A stretch of 64,000 nt of DNA from Planctomycetota bacterium (GTDB lineage: Bacteria; Planctomycetota; UBA1135; UBA2386): positions 186,001-250,000 of the forward strand of contig JACKIB010000004.1 of assembly GCA_020638695.1 (NCBI GenBank), in the 5' to 3' direction. Under the pieces are notes generated by a model. It was not told the origin of the DNA, did not search any database, and saw nothing but the letters and a program-made list of their open reading frames with translations. Position 1 is the stretch's first letter. Every line of letters starts with the position of its first letter. The position numbers and the translations under genes are program-made. This document shows positions 1-8,520 of the stretch, piece after piece.

Positions 1-380
1 TCAGCCGGATGATCGTCGATGGCAAGCCGGTGCCGATGTTCGGCGACGGTACCACCAGCCGCGACTACACGTTCGTGTCGGACATCGTCGATGGGCTGGT
101 GGCGGCGCTGGAGCGCGCGGACGGCTACCGGATCTACAACCTCGGCGGGTCGCGGACCACGACGCTGGCCGAGCTGATCCGCGGCATCGAGCAGGCCCTG
201 GGTCGCACCGCGGTGATCGAACGGTTGCCCGAGCAGCCCGGTGACGTGAAGACCACCAACGCCGACCTCACGCTGGTGGAGCGCGAGCTCGGCTTCATGC
301 CCAAGGTCTCGATGGCCGAAGGGCTCCGCCAGTTCGCTGCCTGGTATCTCGCCGAGCGGGAGGCCGGCAGGGTCTCGTAG
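1..380 (+). CDS. NAD-dependent sugar epimerase/dehydratase, C-terminal part (5' end outside window)
   Basis: This is the last 126 or so codons of an extended-SDR nucleotide-sugar epimerase; the reading frame is open to the left window edge, so the first in-window Met (position 9) is internal. The segment FGDGTTSRDYTFVSDIVDG is the usual substrate-binding and C-terminal block of UDP-glucuronate 4-epimerase-type enzymes, followed by a YNLGG strand. The Rossmann glycine motif and the YxxxK catalytic pair lie outside the window. It ends 13 bp before the next epimerase and probably opens the nucleotide-sugar part of the exopolysaccharide operon. The exact substrate (UDP-glucuronate or another UDP-sugar) cannot be decided from the fragment. 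Confidence 0.85.
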   Translation, partial: SRMIVDGKPVPMFGDGTTSRDYTFVSDIVDGLVAALERADGYRIYNLGGSRTTTLAELIRGIEQALGRTAVIERLPEQPGDVKTTNADLTLVERELGFMPKVSMAEGLRQFAAWYLAEREAGRVS

Positions 381-393
381 CGTCCGTTCGACC

Positions 394-1329
394 ATGCCCA
401 GATACCTCGTCACCGGCGGCGCCGGATTCATCGGCTCCCACCTGACCGAGGCGTTGCTCGCCAACGGCGACAGCGTCGTGGTGTTCGACAACTTCAGCTC
501 CGGCAAGCGCGGCAACCTGGAGCACCTCGACGGGCCGTTCGAAGTGGTGGAGGGGAGCATCACCGACCTGGCGGCGCTCGACGCCGCGTTGCGTGGCTGC
601 CAGGGGGTTTTCCACCTCGCTGCGGTGCCGTCGGTGCCGCGCAGTGTGAAGTACCCGTTGGAATCACATGAGGCCAATGCGACCGGCACCATCCTGGTGC
701 TCGACGCAGCGCGCCGCGCCGGTTGCAAGGTGGTGTACGCCGGGTCGTCGTCGGCCTACGGCGACCAGGACGTGGCCGAGAAGCACGAGGAGCTGCGCGA
801 ACGGCCGATGTCGCCGTACGCCGCCGCCAAGCTGGCCGGCGAGCTCAACTGCCGGGCGTTTGCCAACGTCTACGGTCTGCCGATCGTGGTCACCCGGTTC
901 TTCAACGTGTTCGGCCCGCGGCAAGTCCCGGACAGCCCGTACTCCGGCGTGGTGGCGGCGTTCAGCCTCGCGCTGCTGCGCGGCACCACCCCGGTGATCC
1001 ACGGCACCGGCGCGCAATCCCGCGATTTTACCTTTGTGGCCGACGTCGCGCGGGGTTGCATACTCGCGATGCAGTCGGCCCTCGACGGCTGCCACGTGGT
1101 CAACCTCGCCTGCGGCGGCAGCCACTCGGTGCTCGACATCCTGCGCGGGCTGGCGCACCACGCCGGCGTGACGGTCGAGCCGGAGTTCCTGCCGGCGCGC
1201 ACCGGTGACGTGATGAACTCGCGGGCCGACATCACGCGAGCCCGCGAGCTGCTCGGTTTCGCCCCGCAGGTGTCGCTGCTCGACGGACTGAGAATCACCT
1301 ACGACTGGTATCGGAGCGTCTACGCATGA
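394..1329 (+). CDS. NAD-dependent nucleotide-sugar epimerase
   Basis: A 311-residue extended short-chain dehydrogenase. It shows the N-terminal NAD-binding motif TGGAGFIGS (residues 7-15), the catalytic Ser in SSSAYG, the YAAAK catalytic Tyr-Lys pair, and the downstream block HGTGAQSRDFTFVADVA. These features fit UDP-glucose or UDP-N-acetylglucosamine 4-epimerases of the WbpP/GalE type acting in the cytoplasm to supply sugars for exopolysaccharide. It overlaps the next gene, rmlA, by 4 bp (ATGA), so the two are probably translationally coupled. It is the second epimerase in a row, and the two are related but not copies. Substrate choice is inference; the family call is firm. Confidence 0.88.
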   Translation: MPRYLVTGGAGFIGSHLTEALLANGDSVVVFDNFSSGKRGNLEHLDGPFEVVEGSITDLAALDAALRGCQGVFHLAAVPSVPRSVKYPLESHEANATGTILVLDAARRAGCKVVYAGSSSAYGDQDVAEKHEELRERPMSPYAAAKLAGELNCRAFANVYGLPIVVTRFFNVFGPRQVPDSPYSGVVAAFSLALLRGTTPVIHGTGAQSRDFTFVADVARGCILAMQSALDGCHVVNLACGGSHSVLDILRGLAHHAGVTVEPEFLPARTGDVMNSRADITRARELLGFAPQVSLLDGLRITYDWYRSVYA

Positions 1330-2063
1330 AAGGCATCGTCCTCGCTGGCGGGCTCGGCACCCGGCTCTACCCGCTGACCAAGATCACCAACAAGCATCTG
1401 CTGCCGGTGTACGACAAGCCGATGATCTACTACCCGATCCAGTGTCTGGTGAACGCCGGGATCACCGACATCCAGATCGTGACGGGTGGGAACAGCGCAG
1501 GGCACTTCCTGCAGCTGCTCGGCAACGGTGCCGACTTCGGCCTCAAGGATCTCAACTACACCTTCCAGCAGGGTGAAGGCGGTATCGCCGACGCGCTGAA
1601 GCTGGCGGAGAACTTCGCCGACGGCGAGGACATCGCGGTGGTGCTCGGCGACAACATCATCGAAGGCTCGATCCGCAAGCCGGTCGAGGACTTCGCCAAG
1701 CAGGGCAAGGGCGCCAAGATCCTGCTGAAGGAGGTGTCCGATCCGGAGCGGTTCGGCGTCGCCACCGTCGACGAGCAGGGCAAGGTGGTGCGGATCGTCG
1801 AGAAGCCGAAGGAGCCGGAGTCCAACAAGGCGGTGATCGGCATCTACATGTACGACGCCGAGGTGTTCGACATCGTCCGCACCCTCAAGCCGTCGGGCCG
1901 CGGCGAGTTGGAGATCACCGACGTGAACAACGCCTACATCCAGCGCGGCACCATGACCGCCGATGTGCTCAAGGGCTGGTGGACCGACGCAGGTACGTTC
2001 GATTCGCTGCTGCGCGCGTCCAACTTGGTGGCCGAGAGCGGCGCCAACCGGCAGGACCTGTGA
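1326..2063 (+). CDS. rmlA: Glucose-1-phosphate thymidylyltransferase, short form
   Basis: Makes dTDP-glucose from dTTP and glucose-1-phosphate, the first step of dTDP-rhamnose synthesis. The 245-residue protein has the nucleotidyltransferase signature LAGGLGTRLYPLT near the N terminus, KHLLPVYDKPMIYYPI for sugar-phosphate binding, VVLGDNI with the metal-binding Asp, and EKPKEP. At 245 residues it is shorter than the roughly 290-residue RmlA of enteric bacteria and matches the short form that lacks the C-terminal dimerisation region. It starts inside the epimerase gene (ATGA) and its TGA stop overlaps the GTG start of rmlD. A UDP-glucose pyrophosphorylase role is less likely given the neighbours. 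Confidence 0.92.
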   Translation: MKGIVLAGGLGTRLYPLTKITNKHLLPVYDKPMIYYPIQCLVNAGITDIQIVTGGNSAGHFLQLLGNGADFGLKDLNYTFQQGEGGIADALKLAENFADGEDIAVVLGDNIIEGSIRKPVEDFAKQGKGAKILLKEVSDPERFGVATVDEQGKVVRIVEKPKEPESNKAVIGIYMYDAEVFDIVRTLKPSGRGELEITDVNNAYIQRGTMTADVLKGWWTDAGTFDSLLRASNLVAESGANRQDL

Positions 2064-2911
2064 GATTCCTGGTCACCGGAGCCCTGGGGCAGCTCGGCCG
2101 CGTCGCCTGTGAAGCCGTCGCGGCGCGCGGCTGGCAGGCGATCGCCACCGACGTGCCCGAGGTTCCGGTCGACGACTTCGATGCGCTGGCGGCCGTGTTC
2201 GGTCGCGAGCAGCCGACGCACGTGCTGCACTGCGGCGCGATCACCAACGTCGATGGCTGCGAAGCCGATCCCGACACCGCCAATCGGGTCAACGGTACCG
2301 GCACGGCCCACGTCGCGCGACTTGCCGAACAGCACGGCGCGGCGCTGGTCTACGTCAGCACCGACTTCGTGTTCGACGGCAAGGGAACGCGACCGTACCG
2401 CCCCGAGGACCCGCCGGGGCCGATCTCGGCGTACGGTGTCAGCAAGCTGCTCGGCGAGCGGGCGGTGCTCGAGCGCGGGTGCGCCGCGTTCTACGTCACC
2501 CGCACTGCGTGGGTGTTCGGCCCTGGCGGCAAGAACTTCCCCAGGGCGATCCTCGATCGTGCCCGCTCCGGACAACCGCTCCGGGTGGTCGACGATCAGA
2601 TCGGCTGCCCCAGCATGACCCGTGATCTCGCCGAGGCGATGCTGGACCTGATCACCTCCGGGGCGCCGGGCGGCATCTACCACATGGCCAACGAGGGCTC
2701 GTGCTCGTGGCACCGATTCGCTTGCCAGATCCTGCAGGCGGCGGCGATCGACGTCCCGGTGGGCACGATGAGCAGCGCCGAGCTCGGTCGGCCGGCACCG
2801 CGGCCGGCGTATTCGGTGTTGGACTGCAGCAAGCTGACCGCGGTGCGGGGCAAGCCGCTACCGCACTACGAGGATGCCCTGCGTCGCTACCTGCAGGAAG
2901 AACTCTCATGA
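2060..2911 (+). CDS. rmlD: dTDP-4-dehydrorhamnose reductase
   Basis: Reduces dTDP-4-keto-rhamnose to dTDP-rhamnose, the last pathway step. I place the start at GTG 2060, which overlaps the rmlA stop as GTGA and directly precedes the Rossmann motif ([13 protein letters not shown]); the frame is open further upstream inside rmlA, but that start would add an unrelated tail. The resulting 283-residue protein has the family length. Other marks are the [10 protein letters not shown] strand, the YGVSK catalytic Tyr-Lys pair, and [13 protein letters not shown] followed by DDQIGCPS, which is typical of RmlD. It overlaps rmlB by 4 bp (ATGA). Confidence 0.9.
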   Translation: MRFLVTGALGQLGRVACEAVAARGWQAIATDVPEVPVDDFDALAAVFGREQPTHVLHCGAITNVDGCEADPDTANRVNGTGTAHVARLAEQHGAALVYVSTDFVFDGKGTRPYRPEDPPGPISAYGVSKLLGERAVLERGCAAFYVTRTAWVFGPGGKNFPRAILDRARSGQPLRVVDDQIGCPSMTRDLAEAMLDLITSGAPGGIYHMANEGSCSWHRFACQILQAAAIDVPVGTMSSAELGRPAPRPAYSVLDCSKLTAVRGKPLPHYEDALRRYLQEELS

Positions 2912-3918
2912 GCAAGATCCTGGTCACCGGCGGAGCCGGCTTCATCGGTTCGAACTTCATCCGCTTGCTGCTGCAGCGCGGCGGCCACCAGGTGGTCAAC
3001 CTCGACGCGCTGACCTACGCCGGCAACTTGGAGAGCCTCGCCGATGTGGCGAACGAACCGGGTTACGCGTTCGTCAAGGGCGACATCGCCGAGCGCGACC
3101 AAGTCGAGGCGGTGTTCGCCGCCCACCGCCCGTCGGTGGTGGTGCACTTCGCCGCCGAGAGCCACGTCGACCGCTCGGTACTCGACGCCAGCGCGTTCGT
3201 GCGCACCAACGTGATGGGCACCCAGGTGCTGCTCGACGTGGCGCGGGCCAACGGCGTCGAGCGGTTCGTGCACGTCAGCACCGACGAGGTCTACGGCAGT
3301 CTCGGGGCGACCGGGAAGTTCACCGAGTCCACCCCGCTGGCGCCCAACTCACCGTACTCTGCGAGCAAGACCGGCAGCGATCTGCTGGTGCGCGCGGCGT
3401 TCCACACCCACGGCTTCCCGTGTCTCACGACCCGCTGTTCGAACAACTACGGGCCGTTCCAATTCCCCGAGAAGCTGATCCCGCTGATGATCCTGAACGC
3501 GCTCGACGGCAAGAGCCTGCCGGTGTACGGCGACGGCAAGAACGTGCGCGACTGGATCTACGTCACCGACCACTGCTCCGGCATCCTGGCGGTGATGGAG
3601 CGCGGTCGTGACGGCGAGGTGTACAACATCGGCGGCAATGCCGAGAAACAGAACATCGAGGTGGTCAAGACGCTGCTCGGGCTGCTCGGCAAGGGCGAGG
3701 AGCTGATCACCTTCGTCAAGGATCGGCCCGGCCACGACCTGCGGTACGCGATCGACAACACGAAGATCCGCAGCGAACTCGGCTGGGAACCTGCCCACAG
3801 TTTCGACACGGCCCTGCGCGAGACGGTCGACTGGTATCGCAGCAACGCGGCGTGGTGCGGCTCGGTGCGCAGCGGGGCCTACCGCGATTACTACGCGCGG
3901 CAGTACGACGCGCGGTAG
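2908..3918 (+). CDS. rmlB: dTDP-glucose 4,6-dehydratase
   Basis: Converts dTDP-glucose to dTDP-4-keto-6-deoxyglucose. The ATG at 2908 overlaps the rmlD stop and gives a 336-residue protein that starts at the NAD-binding motif [11 protein letters not shown]; an upstream in-frame extension lies inside rmlD and is rejected. Visible marks are [21 protein letters not shown] with the dehydratase Thr-Asp-Glu triad, the YSASK catalytic pair, and [13 protein letters not shown], all typical of RmlB. No rmlC (3,5-epimerase) is seen beside it, although the pathway needs one. The TAG stop lies at the edge of a possible decayed palindromic repeat. Confidence 0.94.
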   Translation: MSKILVTGGAGFIGSNFIRLLLQRGGHQVVNLDALTYAGNLESLADVANEPGYAFVKGDIAERDQVEAVFAAHRPSVVVHFAAESHVDRSVLDASAFVRTNVMGTQVLLDVARANGVERFVHVSTDEVYGSLGATGKFTESTPLAPNSPYSASKTGSDLLVRAAFHTHGFPCLTTRCSNNYGPFQFPEKLIPLMILNALDGKSLPVYGDGKNVRDWIYVTDHCSGILAVMERGRDGEVYNIGGNAEKQNIEVVKTLLGLLGKGEELITFVKDRPGHDLRYAIDNTKIRSELGWEPAHSFDTALRETVDWYRSNAAWCGSVRSGAYRDYYARQYDAR

Positions 3919-3980
3919 CCCGGCTCCACCATGACCGGGGCGGCGCGATCGTGCGCGTAGCTTGCGAATCGTCCGGGTGC
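3915..3980. repeat. Possible decayed copy of the 182-bp palindromic repeat
   Basis: From the rmlB stop codon onward the sequence reads TAGCCCGG, then CATGA, then GCGATCGTGC with spacing close to the left end of the full repeats at 7964 and 8306. The rest of the unit is not recognisable. The match is short, so this is a tentative remnant. Confidence 0.3.
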
Positions 3981-4041
3981 CGGAACCCCTTTGGACCGGC
4001 TGCGGACTGGTCGATAACGAGGCAGGTAGTGGCCGCGGTGC

Positions 4042-4070
4042 TTTGCAGCGGAAAGGGAACGGCGTACGAT
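4042..4070 (+). promoter_or_regulatory. Possible sigma-70-like promoter for the export/assembly genes
   Basis: TTTGCA (4042-4047) and TACGAT (4065-4070) are separated by 17 bp and lie 54 bp before the ATG of the Wza-like gene, in the only gap longer than 200 bp in the first part of the cluster. Each hexamer matches four of six consensus positions. Such matches occur by chance, so this is a candidate only. Confidence 0.25.
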
Positions 4071-4123
4071 ACCGGACTCCCCTCTGCTCCAACCGGGGTT
4101 CTGCCCGGTCCTCGAACGCGTCC

Positions 4124-4927
4124 ATGATCGAAAAGCTCACCCGCGTCCTGCTCGTGTTGCTGTGCTGCACGGCGGTGGCTTGCTCCAACTACGAGGAGAA
4201 GCGCATCCGTCAGCTGCTCAACGAGAAGGGCTTCGGGACCCGCGCCGAAGGGCGCGCGACCCTGGAGAACTACGTCGCCGGCGGCGACGGGGTGGTGTTC
4301 GCCATCAGCCCGGCCGTGCTGCAGGCGCCCGGTGCGGAGACTCTGGCACTGCTGACGCAGGCGCAGGAGGTCGGCCTCGACGGCACCATCCTGGTGCCGT
4401 ACGTCGGTCCGCTGATGGTGCTCGGGCTCACCGAACGCGAGCTCAAGCACCTGATCGAGTCGCAGCTGCGGGTGTTCTTCAACATCGACATCCAAGTGAT
4501 CCCCCGGATCATCAACCGCGGCAAGTTCTTCTACGCGTTCGGCGAGGTCGGCCTGAAGGGGCGCGTGCGGTTCCTCAAAGCCGACCTGACGCTGCTCGAG
4601 GCGATCACCGTGTTGCAGCCGACCCAACTCGCCAACATGGGGCGGGTGCGGGTCATCAAGCCCGATGCCGAGAACCCGCTCACCGTGGTGGTCAACGTCC
4701 GCGAGATGATGCAGACCGGCAACATGCGCTACAACATCCTCATCGAGGAGAACGACTTCATCTACATCCCGCCGACCTGGCTCGGCAGTCTGGCTCGGTT
4801 CATCGAGAAGCTGCTGCAGCCGTTGAGCGTGGCGGTGCAGTCGTTGTTCGGTCTGGCGGCGATCCGCTACTCGGTCGACGTGCTGCAGGGCGACAACGCC
4901 AACGGCGGCCGGTTCTTCGTGTTCTGA
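4124..4927 (+). CDS. Polysaccharide export lipoprotein (Wza-like outer-membrane family)
   Basis: Likely forms the periplasmic/outer-membrane part of the exopolysaccharide secretion channel. The ATG at 4124 gives 267 residues beginning with a lipoprotein signal peptide whose lipobox ends AVAC (Cys at about residue 20); the longer frame upstream lacks a signal and is rejected. The middle of the protein (PGAETLALLTQ... through VPYVGPLMVLGLTERELKHLIE) matches the poly_export pattern, followed by an SLBB-like beta-grasp region (FYAFGEVGLKGRVRF...). The C terminus has an amphipathic helix. The neighbours are a Wzz-like protein 45 bp downstream and the O-ligase, as in EpsE/Wza loci. Confidence 0.85.
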   Translation: MIEKLTRVLLVLLCCTAVACSNYEEKRIRQLLNEKGFGTRAEGRATLENYVAGGDGVVFAISPAVLQAPGAETLALLTQAQEVGLDGTILVPYVGPLMVLGLTERELKHLIESQLRVFFNIDIQVIPRIINRGKFFYAFGEVGLKGRVRFLKADLTLLEAITVLQPTQLANMGRVRVIKPDAENPLTVVVNVREMMQTGNMRYNILIEENDFIYIPPTWLGSLARFIEKLLQPLSVAVQSLFGLAAIRYSVDVLQGDNANGGRFFVF

Positions 4928-4972
4928 CGCGGTCGCCATGCACGTGATGCGCAAGTCCACCGGAGCGAGGCC

Positions 4973-6592
4973 ATGACGCAACTCGACGTCCCGGTCATCT
5001 CGTTCAACCACTACCTGGATCTGCTCCGGCGGCGGACCTGGCACGTGGTGATCGTCAGCGTGCTCGGGCTGGTGGTCGGTGGGGTGGTGGCGTTGTTGAT
5101 CCCGCGCTACTACGTCGCCGAGACGCACGTGCAGTTCAACCGGCCGATCGCCGACCGCAAGCTCGGCTCGCCCGAGGACCCGATGGCCCAGGTGGTGAGC
5201 GCCGCGATGGTCACCGTGCCGAGCGGGGTGGAACGCGCGATCCAGGGCCTCGGTTGGCCGGAGGGCACCTCCGGGGACATCGAGGCGCGGCGCGCGTTCG
5301 TCGCCTCGGTCCGGCGTCGGGTCCGAGTGGCCGACCTCGGACCGGCGGGGCGCATGCGGCAGATCGCGCGGCTGGCGATCGTGTACGCCGACACCGACGG
5401 CCACCGCGCCGCCAACATGGCCAATCGGCTGCGCGAGATCTGGCTCAAGGAGTTCGTCGATCGGCTCGAGCAGCGTGCCACCGAGGACGTCCAGGCGGTG
5501 GTCCACGAGATCGACAACGTCACGGACCGCAAGGTCGAGGCGGCGCGCGAGCTGGCGCAGTACGAGGAGGAGCACGGTCTCGACCCGCAGAACGCCAACG
5601 ACCCCAAGGGGGAGCGGTCGGCACTGAGCCGCGAGATCCAGGAACTGCAGCGGAGCGTCGATCGGACCGACGGCGAGATCATGGCGCTCACGCTGAAGAT
5701 CCAACACCGGCAGGGTGATCGCGACGTCACCTCGCCGACGTTGCCCGTGCCGCCCGAAGAGCGGTTCGCCGACGAGGCGGCCAAGCAGGAGTTCCTGCGC
5801 CTGTCCTACCAGTTCCTCGCGGTGAAGAAGACGCTCGCGGGAATCAAGCCGGCGCACCCGGGTTACGCGGCGAACAAGCGCCTGTTCGATCGCCTGCGCG
5901 AGCAGCTGGCGCAGCTCGAGGGTACGGCCGGCGGTCCGGCGGCCCCCAAGCCCAACCCAGCCTACACCGAGATCGAGCACGAGCTGCGCGGGCTCGCCAG
6001 CGCGCTCGCGGTCGCCAAACAGACCAAGATCGCGCTGGAGAAGCGGCTCGCCGAGAAGCTCGAGCGGCGCAAGCGCATGCCGGCGATCTTCACCAAGTAC
6101 ACCGAGCTGCGCTCCAAGCTGACCATCCTGCAACAGCGCGAAGAGTCGCTGAACAACGACCTCGCGGAGCGCAACAAGGTCATCCTGATGATCCGCAGCG
6201 AGCGCCCGGTGCAGCTGCTGGAAGAGGCGTTCGTGCCGTCCCGACCGACCGAGCCCAACCCCTACCTGCTGGCCCTCATCGGCTGCGTGGTCGGACTCGG
6301 CCTGGCAGTGGGGCTGGTGATCCTGATCGACCTGATGCAGCTGACCTACAAGTCGGTTGCCGAGGTGGAGTCGGGGCTCGGGTTGCCGGTGCTCGGCAGC
6401 ATGAGCCACATGGAGACCGACACCGAGGTGATGGCGTCGCGCGATCGACGGGCGCGGCTCACCATCCTCGGGGTGACCTTCCTGCTGCTGCTCCTGATCG
6501 TGGTGGTCATCTACTACGTCTCGCCGACCAGCCTGCCGAACGTGGTGCGCGAGATGCTCGACTTCCTGCTGACCGAGCAACGCCAGCGCTGA
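4973..6592 (+). CDS. Polysaccharide chain-length determinant (Wzz/GumC-like)
   Basis: An inner-membrane protein expected to set polymer length and link the membrane synthesis complex to the Wza-type exporter. Of 539 residues, a first membrane helix lies at about 22-44 (VVIVSVLGLVVGGVVALLI). A long periplasmic region rich in predicted coiled coil follows (about 160-410, many Glu/Arg/Leu heptads), then a second helix at about 426-448 and a third near 492-510. The motif RPVQLLEEAFVPSRPTEPNPY before the second helix is the usual PxxP-type Wzz signature. No Walker motif or tyrosine cluster is present, so a BY-kinase would have to be separate. A purine-rich stretch (GGAGCGAGG) ends 2 bp before the ATG. 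Confidence 0.85.
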   Translation: MTQLDVPVISFNHYLDLLRRRTWHVVIVSVLGLVVGGVVALLIPRYYVAETHVQFNRPIADRKLGSPEDPMAQVVSAAMVTVPSGVERAIQGLGWPEGTSGDIEARRAFVASVRRRVRVADLGPAGRMRQIARLAIVYADTDGHRAANMANRLREIWLKEFVDRLEQRATEDVQAVVHEIDNVTDRKVEAARELAQYEEEHGLDPQNANDPKGERSALSREIQELQRSVDRTDGEIMALTLKIQHRQGDRDVTSPTLPVPPEERFADEAAKQEFLRLSYQFLAVKKTLAGIKPAHPGYAANKRLFDRLREQLAQLEGTAGGPAAPKPNPAYTEIEHELRGLASALAVAKQTKIALEKRLAEKLERRKRMPAIFTKYTELRSKLTILQQREESLNNDLAERNKVILMIRSERPVQLLEEAFVPSRPTEPNPYLLALIGCVVGLGLAVGLVILIDLMQLTYKSVAEVESGLGLPVLGSMSHMETDTEVMASRDRRARLTILGVTFLLLLLIVVVIYYVSPTSLPNVVREMLDFLLTEQRQR

Positions 6593-6599
6593 GCGAGTC

Positions 6600-7967
6600 G
6601 TGCGCGACTTCGTCGTCCTCGGGATCGTCCTGCTGTCGTTGCCGACGGTGTTCCGCCGGCCGTTCGTCGGCCTGATCCTGTTCTCGTGGCTGGCCTACAT
6701 GCGCCCGCAGGACCTGTGTTGGGGCTTCGCCCGCGACATGCGGTTCAGCTTCTACGTGGCGGTCACCATGGTGATCGGGTGGTACGTCAACGATGCGCAC
6801 AAGCGGCGCTTCTTCACCCCCGACCCGCGGATGTACTTGATGCTGACGCTGGGGTTGCTGATCACCGTCAGCCTGGCGTTTGCCTCGCAGTACGATCCGC
6901 TCACCGGGCGCTACTACTTTGAGTTCCTGAAGATCTTGGCGATCGCGATCTTCACCATCGGCCAGGTCGACAGCCGCAAGCGCCTGCGTGCGCTGCTGTG
7001 GACCATCGCGTTCTCGCTCGGGTTCTACTCGGTGAAGAATGGTCTGGTCGGGATCGCCCGCGGCGGGTCGACCATCCTCCGCGGTCCGGGTGGCATGCTG
7101 GAGGACAACAACGACTTCGCCCTGGCGTTGGTGATGAACATCCCGCTGCTCTACTACCTGGGGCAGCTGGCGAACGACAAGCGGATCCGCATGGTCACGC
7201 TCGCCGCGATCATGCTCACCGCCGTGACCGTGCTGCTGACCCACTCGCGCGGCGGGTTCCTGGCGATGAACTCGGTGTTCTTGTGGATCTCGTGGCGCTC
7301 CGGAAAGCTGCTGCGCGCCCTCGTGGTGCTCGGGGTCCTGGCGGTGCTGTTCTTCGCCTTTGCGCCGGAGCACGTCGTCGAGCGGATCGCCAGTATCGGC
7401 AAGGGTCGTGAGGACGACTCGGCGGCCTCGCGCCTCGACTCGTGGATGGTCGCGCTGCGGATGATCGCCGCCAACCCGATATGGGGGGTCGGGCTGCGCA
7501 ACTTCGTGATCTCCTCACCGGACTTCGGAGCGGTGATGGGTCCGGACCGGATCATGCACGTGGCGCACAACTCCTATCTGCAGATCGCTGCGGAGGGCGG
7601 CCTGATCGCCTTCATGGTCTACCTGGGACTGCTGGCCTCGTCGTTCACCGCCGGCTGGTTCCTCCGGCGGGTCGGGCGTTCGCGCCCCGACCTGGCCGAC
7701 TTCGGGGTCTACGGGCGGATGTTCGAAGCCACCATGCTCGGCTTCATGGTCGGCGGCATGTTCCTCAACCGCGGCCACTTCGACCTCGTGTACCACGTGT
7801 TCGGCATCATCGGTGCCGCTGTATTGGTGGCGCAGCGCGAGCTGCGCCAAGCCAGCGTGCCGCAGGCCGACGGCGCGCATCCGGTTCGGCACGGCCGCCA
7901 GGCGGTCACGGTGCGCTGGCGATCCCCCGTCGACCACTTGGCTACAGCCCGTTGGGAGCGCGGCTAG
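6600..7967 (+). CDS. O-antigen ligase/polymerase-like membrane protein of exosortase loci
   Basis: A 455-residue polytopic membrane protein with about ten hydrophobic segments. The opening (MRDFVVLGIVLLSLPTVFRRPF followed by MRPQDLCWGFA) and the large loop region near HNSYLQIAAEGG match what I know of the putative O-glycosylation ligase family linked to exosortase A systems (TIGR03097-like, Wzy_C). It would join or polymerise the polysaccharide at the outer face of the inner membrane. Translation starts at GTG 6600, 8 bp after the Wzz gene. The TAG stop falls inside the left inverted repeat of the 182-bp element at 7964, so the last residues may differ from an uninterrupted ancestor. Confidence 0.82.
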   Translation: MRDFVVLGIVLLSLPTVFRRPFVGLILFSWLAYMRPQDLCWGFARDMRFSFYVAVTMVIGWYVNDAHKRRFFTPDPRMYLMLTLGLLITVSLAFASQYDPLTGRYYFEFLKILAIAIFTIGQVDSRKRLRALLWTIAFSLGFYSVKNGLVGIARGGSTILRGPGGMLEDNNDFALALVMNIPLLYYLGQLANDKRIRMVTLAAIMLTAVTVLLTHSRGGFLAMNSVFLWISWRSGKLLRALVVLGVLAVLFFAFAPEHVVERIASIGKGREDDSAASRLDSWMVALRMIAANPIWGVGLRNFVISSPDFGAVMGPDRIMHVAHNSYLQIAAEGGLIAFMVYLGLLASSFTAGWFLRRVGRSRPDLADFGVYGRMFEATMLGFMVGGMFLNRGHFDLVYHVFGIIGAAVLVAQRELRQASVPQADGAHPVRHGRQAVTVRWRSPVDHLATARWERG

Positions 7968-8145
7968 CCCGGACGATTCATGAGCAGCGTCGCGAGATCG
8001 TGCAAGGTTGTTGCTGGCAAGGAGAACGGCAGGTTCTGCCCGGAGGCGGGGTGCCTCCCCGTCGAGGAGCAGGTTCTGACGTTCGACGAAGCCAGCAGCG
8101 ACCTTGCGCGATCGCAGCAGCTCGGTCATGAATAGTCCGGGCTAG
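7964..8145. repeat. 182-bp palindromic repeat, full copy 1
   Basis: The ends are inverted repeats of about 20 bp: CTAGCCCGGACGATTCATGA at 7964-7983 and TCATGAATAGTCCGGGCTAG at 8126-8145. The inner arms are also self-complementary: GATCGTGCAAGG...GCTGGC on the left against GCCAGC...CCTTGCGCGATC on the right. The whole unit could therefore fold as one long imperfect hairpin. A second copy of identical length lies at 8306. No transposase is nearby, so it looks like a MITE- or REPIN-type non-autonomous element. A 51-codon frame runs from the left to the right inverted repeat, but most differences between the copies change the residue, which argues against coding selection. Confidence 0.85.
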
Positions 8146-8306
8146 GAGTCTGCGCCACAGAATGACAACCCATGAGATCCGCGCCTTCCAGCACCTGTCA
8201 CCCCCCGAAATCCTCGCCGAATCCACCAATTCGGCTGTGTTTTCGGGCGGCGACCTGCGCCGAAATCCACGAACCTCCTGAGTCACCCTTCTGTGGCGCA
8301 GACTCC
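8145..8306. repeat. 162-bp element with perfect 18-bp terminal inverted repeats
   Basis: GGAGTCTGCGCCACAGAA at 8145-8162 and its exact reverse complement at 8289-8306 bound a unit lying precisely between the two 182-bp repeats, with one shared base at each junction. Inside is a small hairpin, GCCGAAT/ATTCGGC (8216-8235), followed by a short T-run (TTTT at about 8239-8243), which could act as a terminator. The interior has no coding frame of note. It is distinct in sequence from the flanking repeats; whether it is a separate mobile element or the central part of a composite is not clear. Confidence 0.75.
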
Positions 8307-8487
8307 TAGCCCGGACTTTTCATGAGCAGCGTCGCGAGATCGTGCAAGGTTGTTGCGGGCAGGGAGAACGGCAGGTTCTGCCCGGAGGCGGCGTGCACCC
8401 CCGCCGAGGAGCGGGTTCTGACGTTCGACGAAGCCAGCAGCGATCTTGCGCGAGCGCAGCAGCTCGGTCATGCATAGTCCGGGTTAG
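8306..8487. repeat. 182-bp palindromic repeat, full copy 2
   Basis: It has the same length and the same architecture as the copy at 7964, with left end CTAGCCCGGACTTTTCATGA (8306-8325) and right end TCATGCATAGTCCGGGTTAG (8468-8487). The two copies differ at roughly a dozen positions. It ends 33 bp before the amidotransferase ATG, so any hairpin formed in the transcript would sit directly ahead of that gene's ribosome-binding region. Confidence 0.85.
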
Positions 8488-8520
8488 GTCGGGCCGCCCC
8501 GGAAGTCGAGATAGCATCGG

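Noticed and set aside
4030..4052. A possible sigma-54 promoter (GG...GC) before the export gene
   Set aside because: The spacing between GG and GC is 12 bp in place of 10, so it does not fit the -24/-12 rule.
3716..6580. A 954-codon open frame on the minus strand
   Set aside because: It is antisense to rmlB, the export lipoprotein and the chain-length gene, and its product is a His/Arg/Asp-rich chain without domains, typical of GC-driven shadow frames.
7981..8133. A 51-codon reading frame spanning each 182-bp repeat
   Set aside because: Most differences between the two copies change the residue, decayed copies do not keep the frame, and the palindromic structure explains the conservation better than coding.
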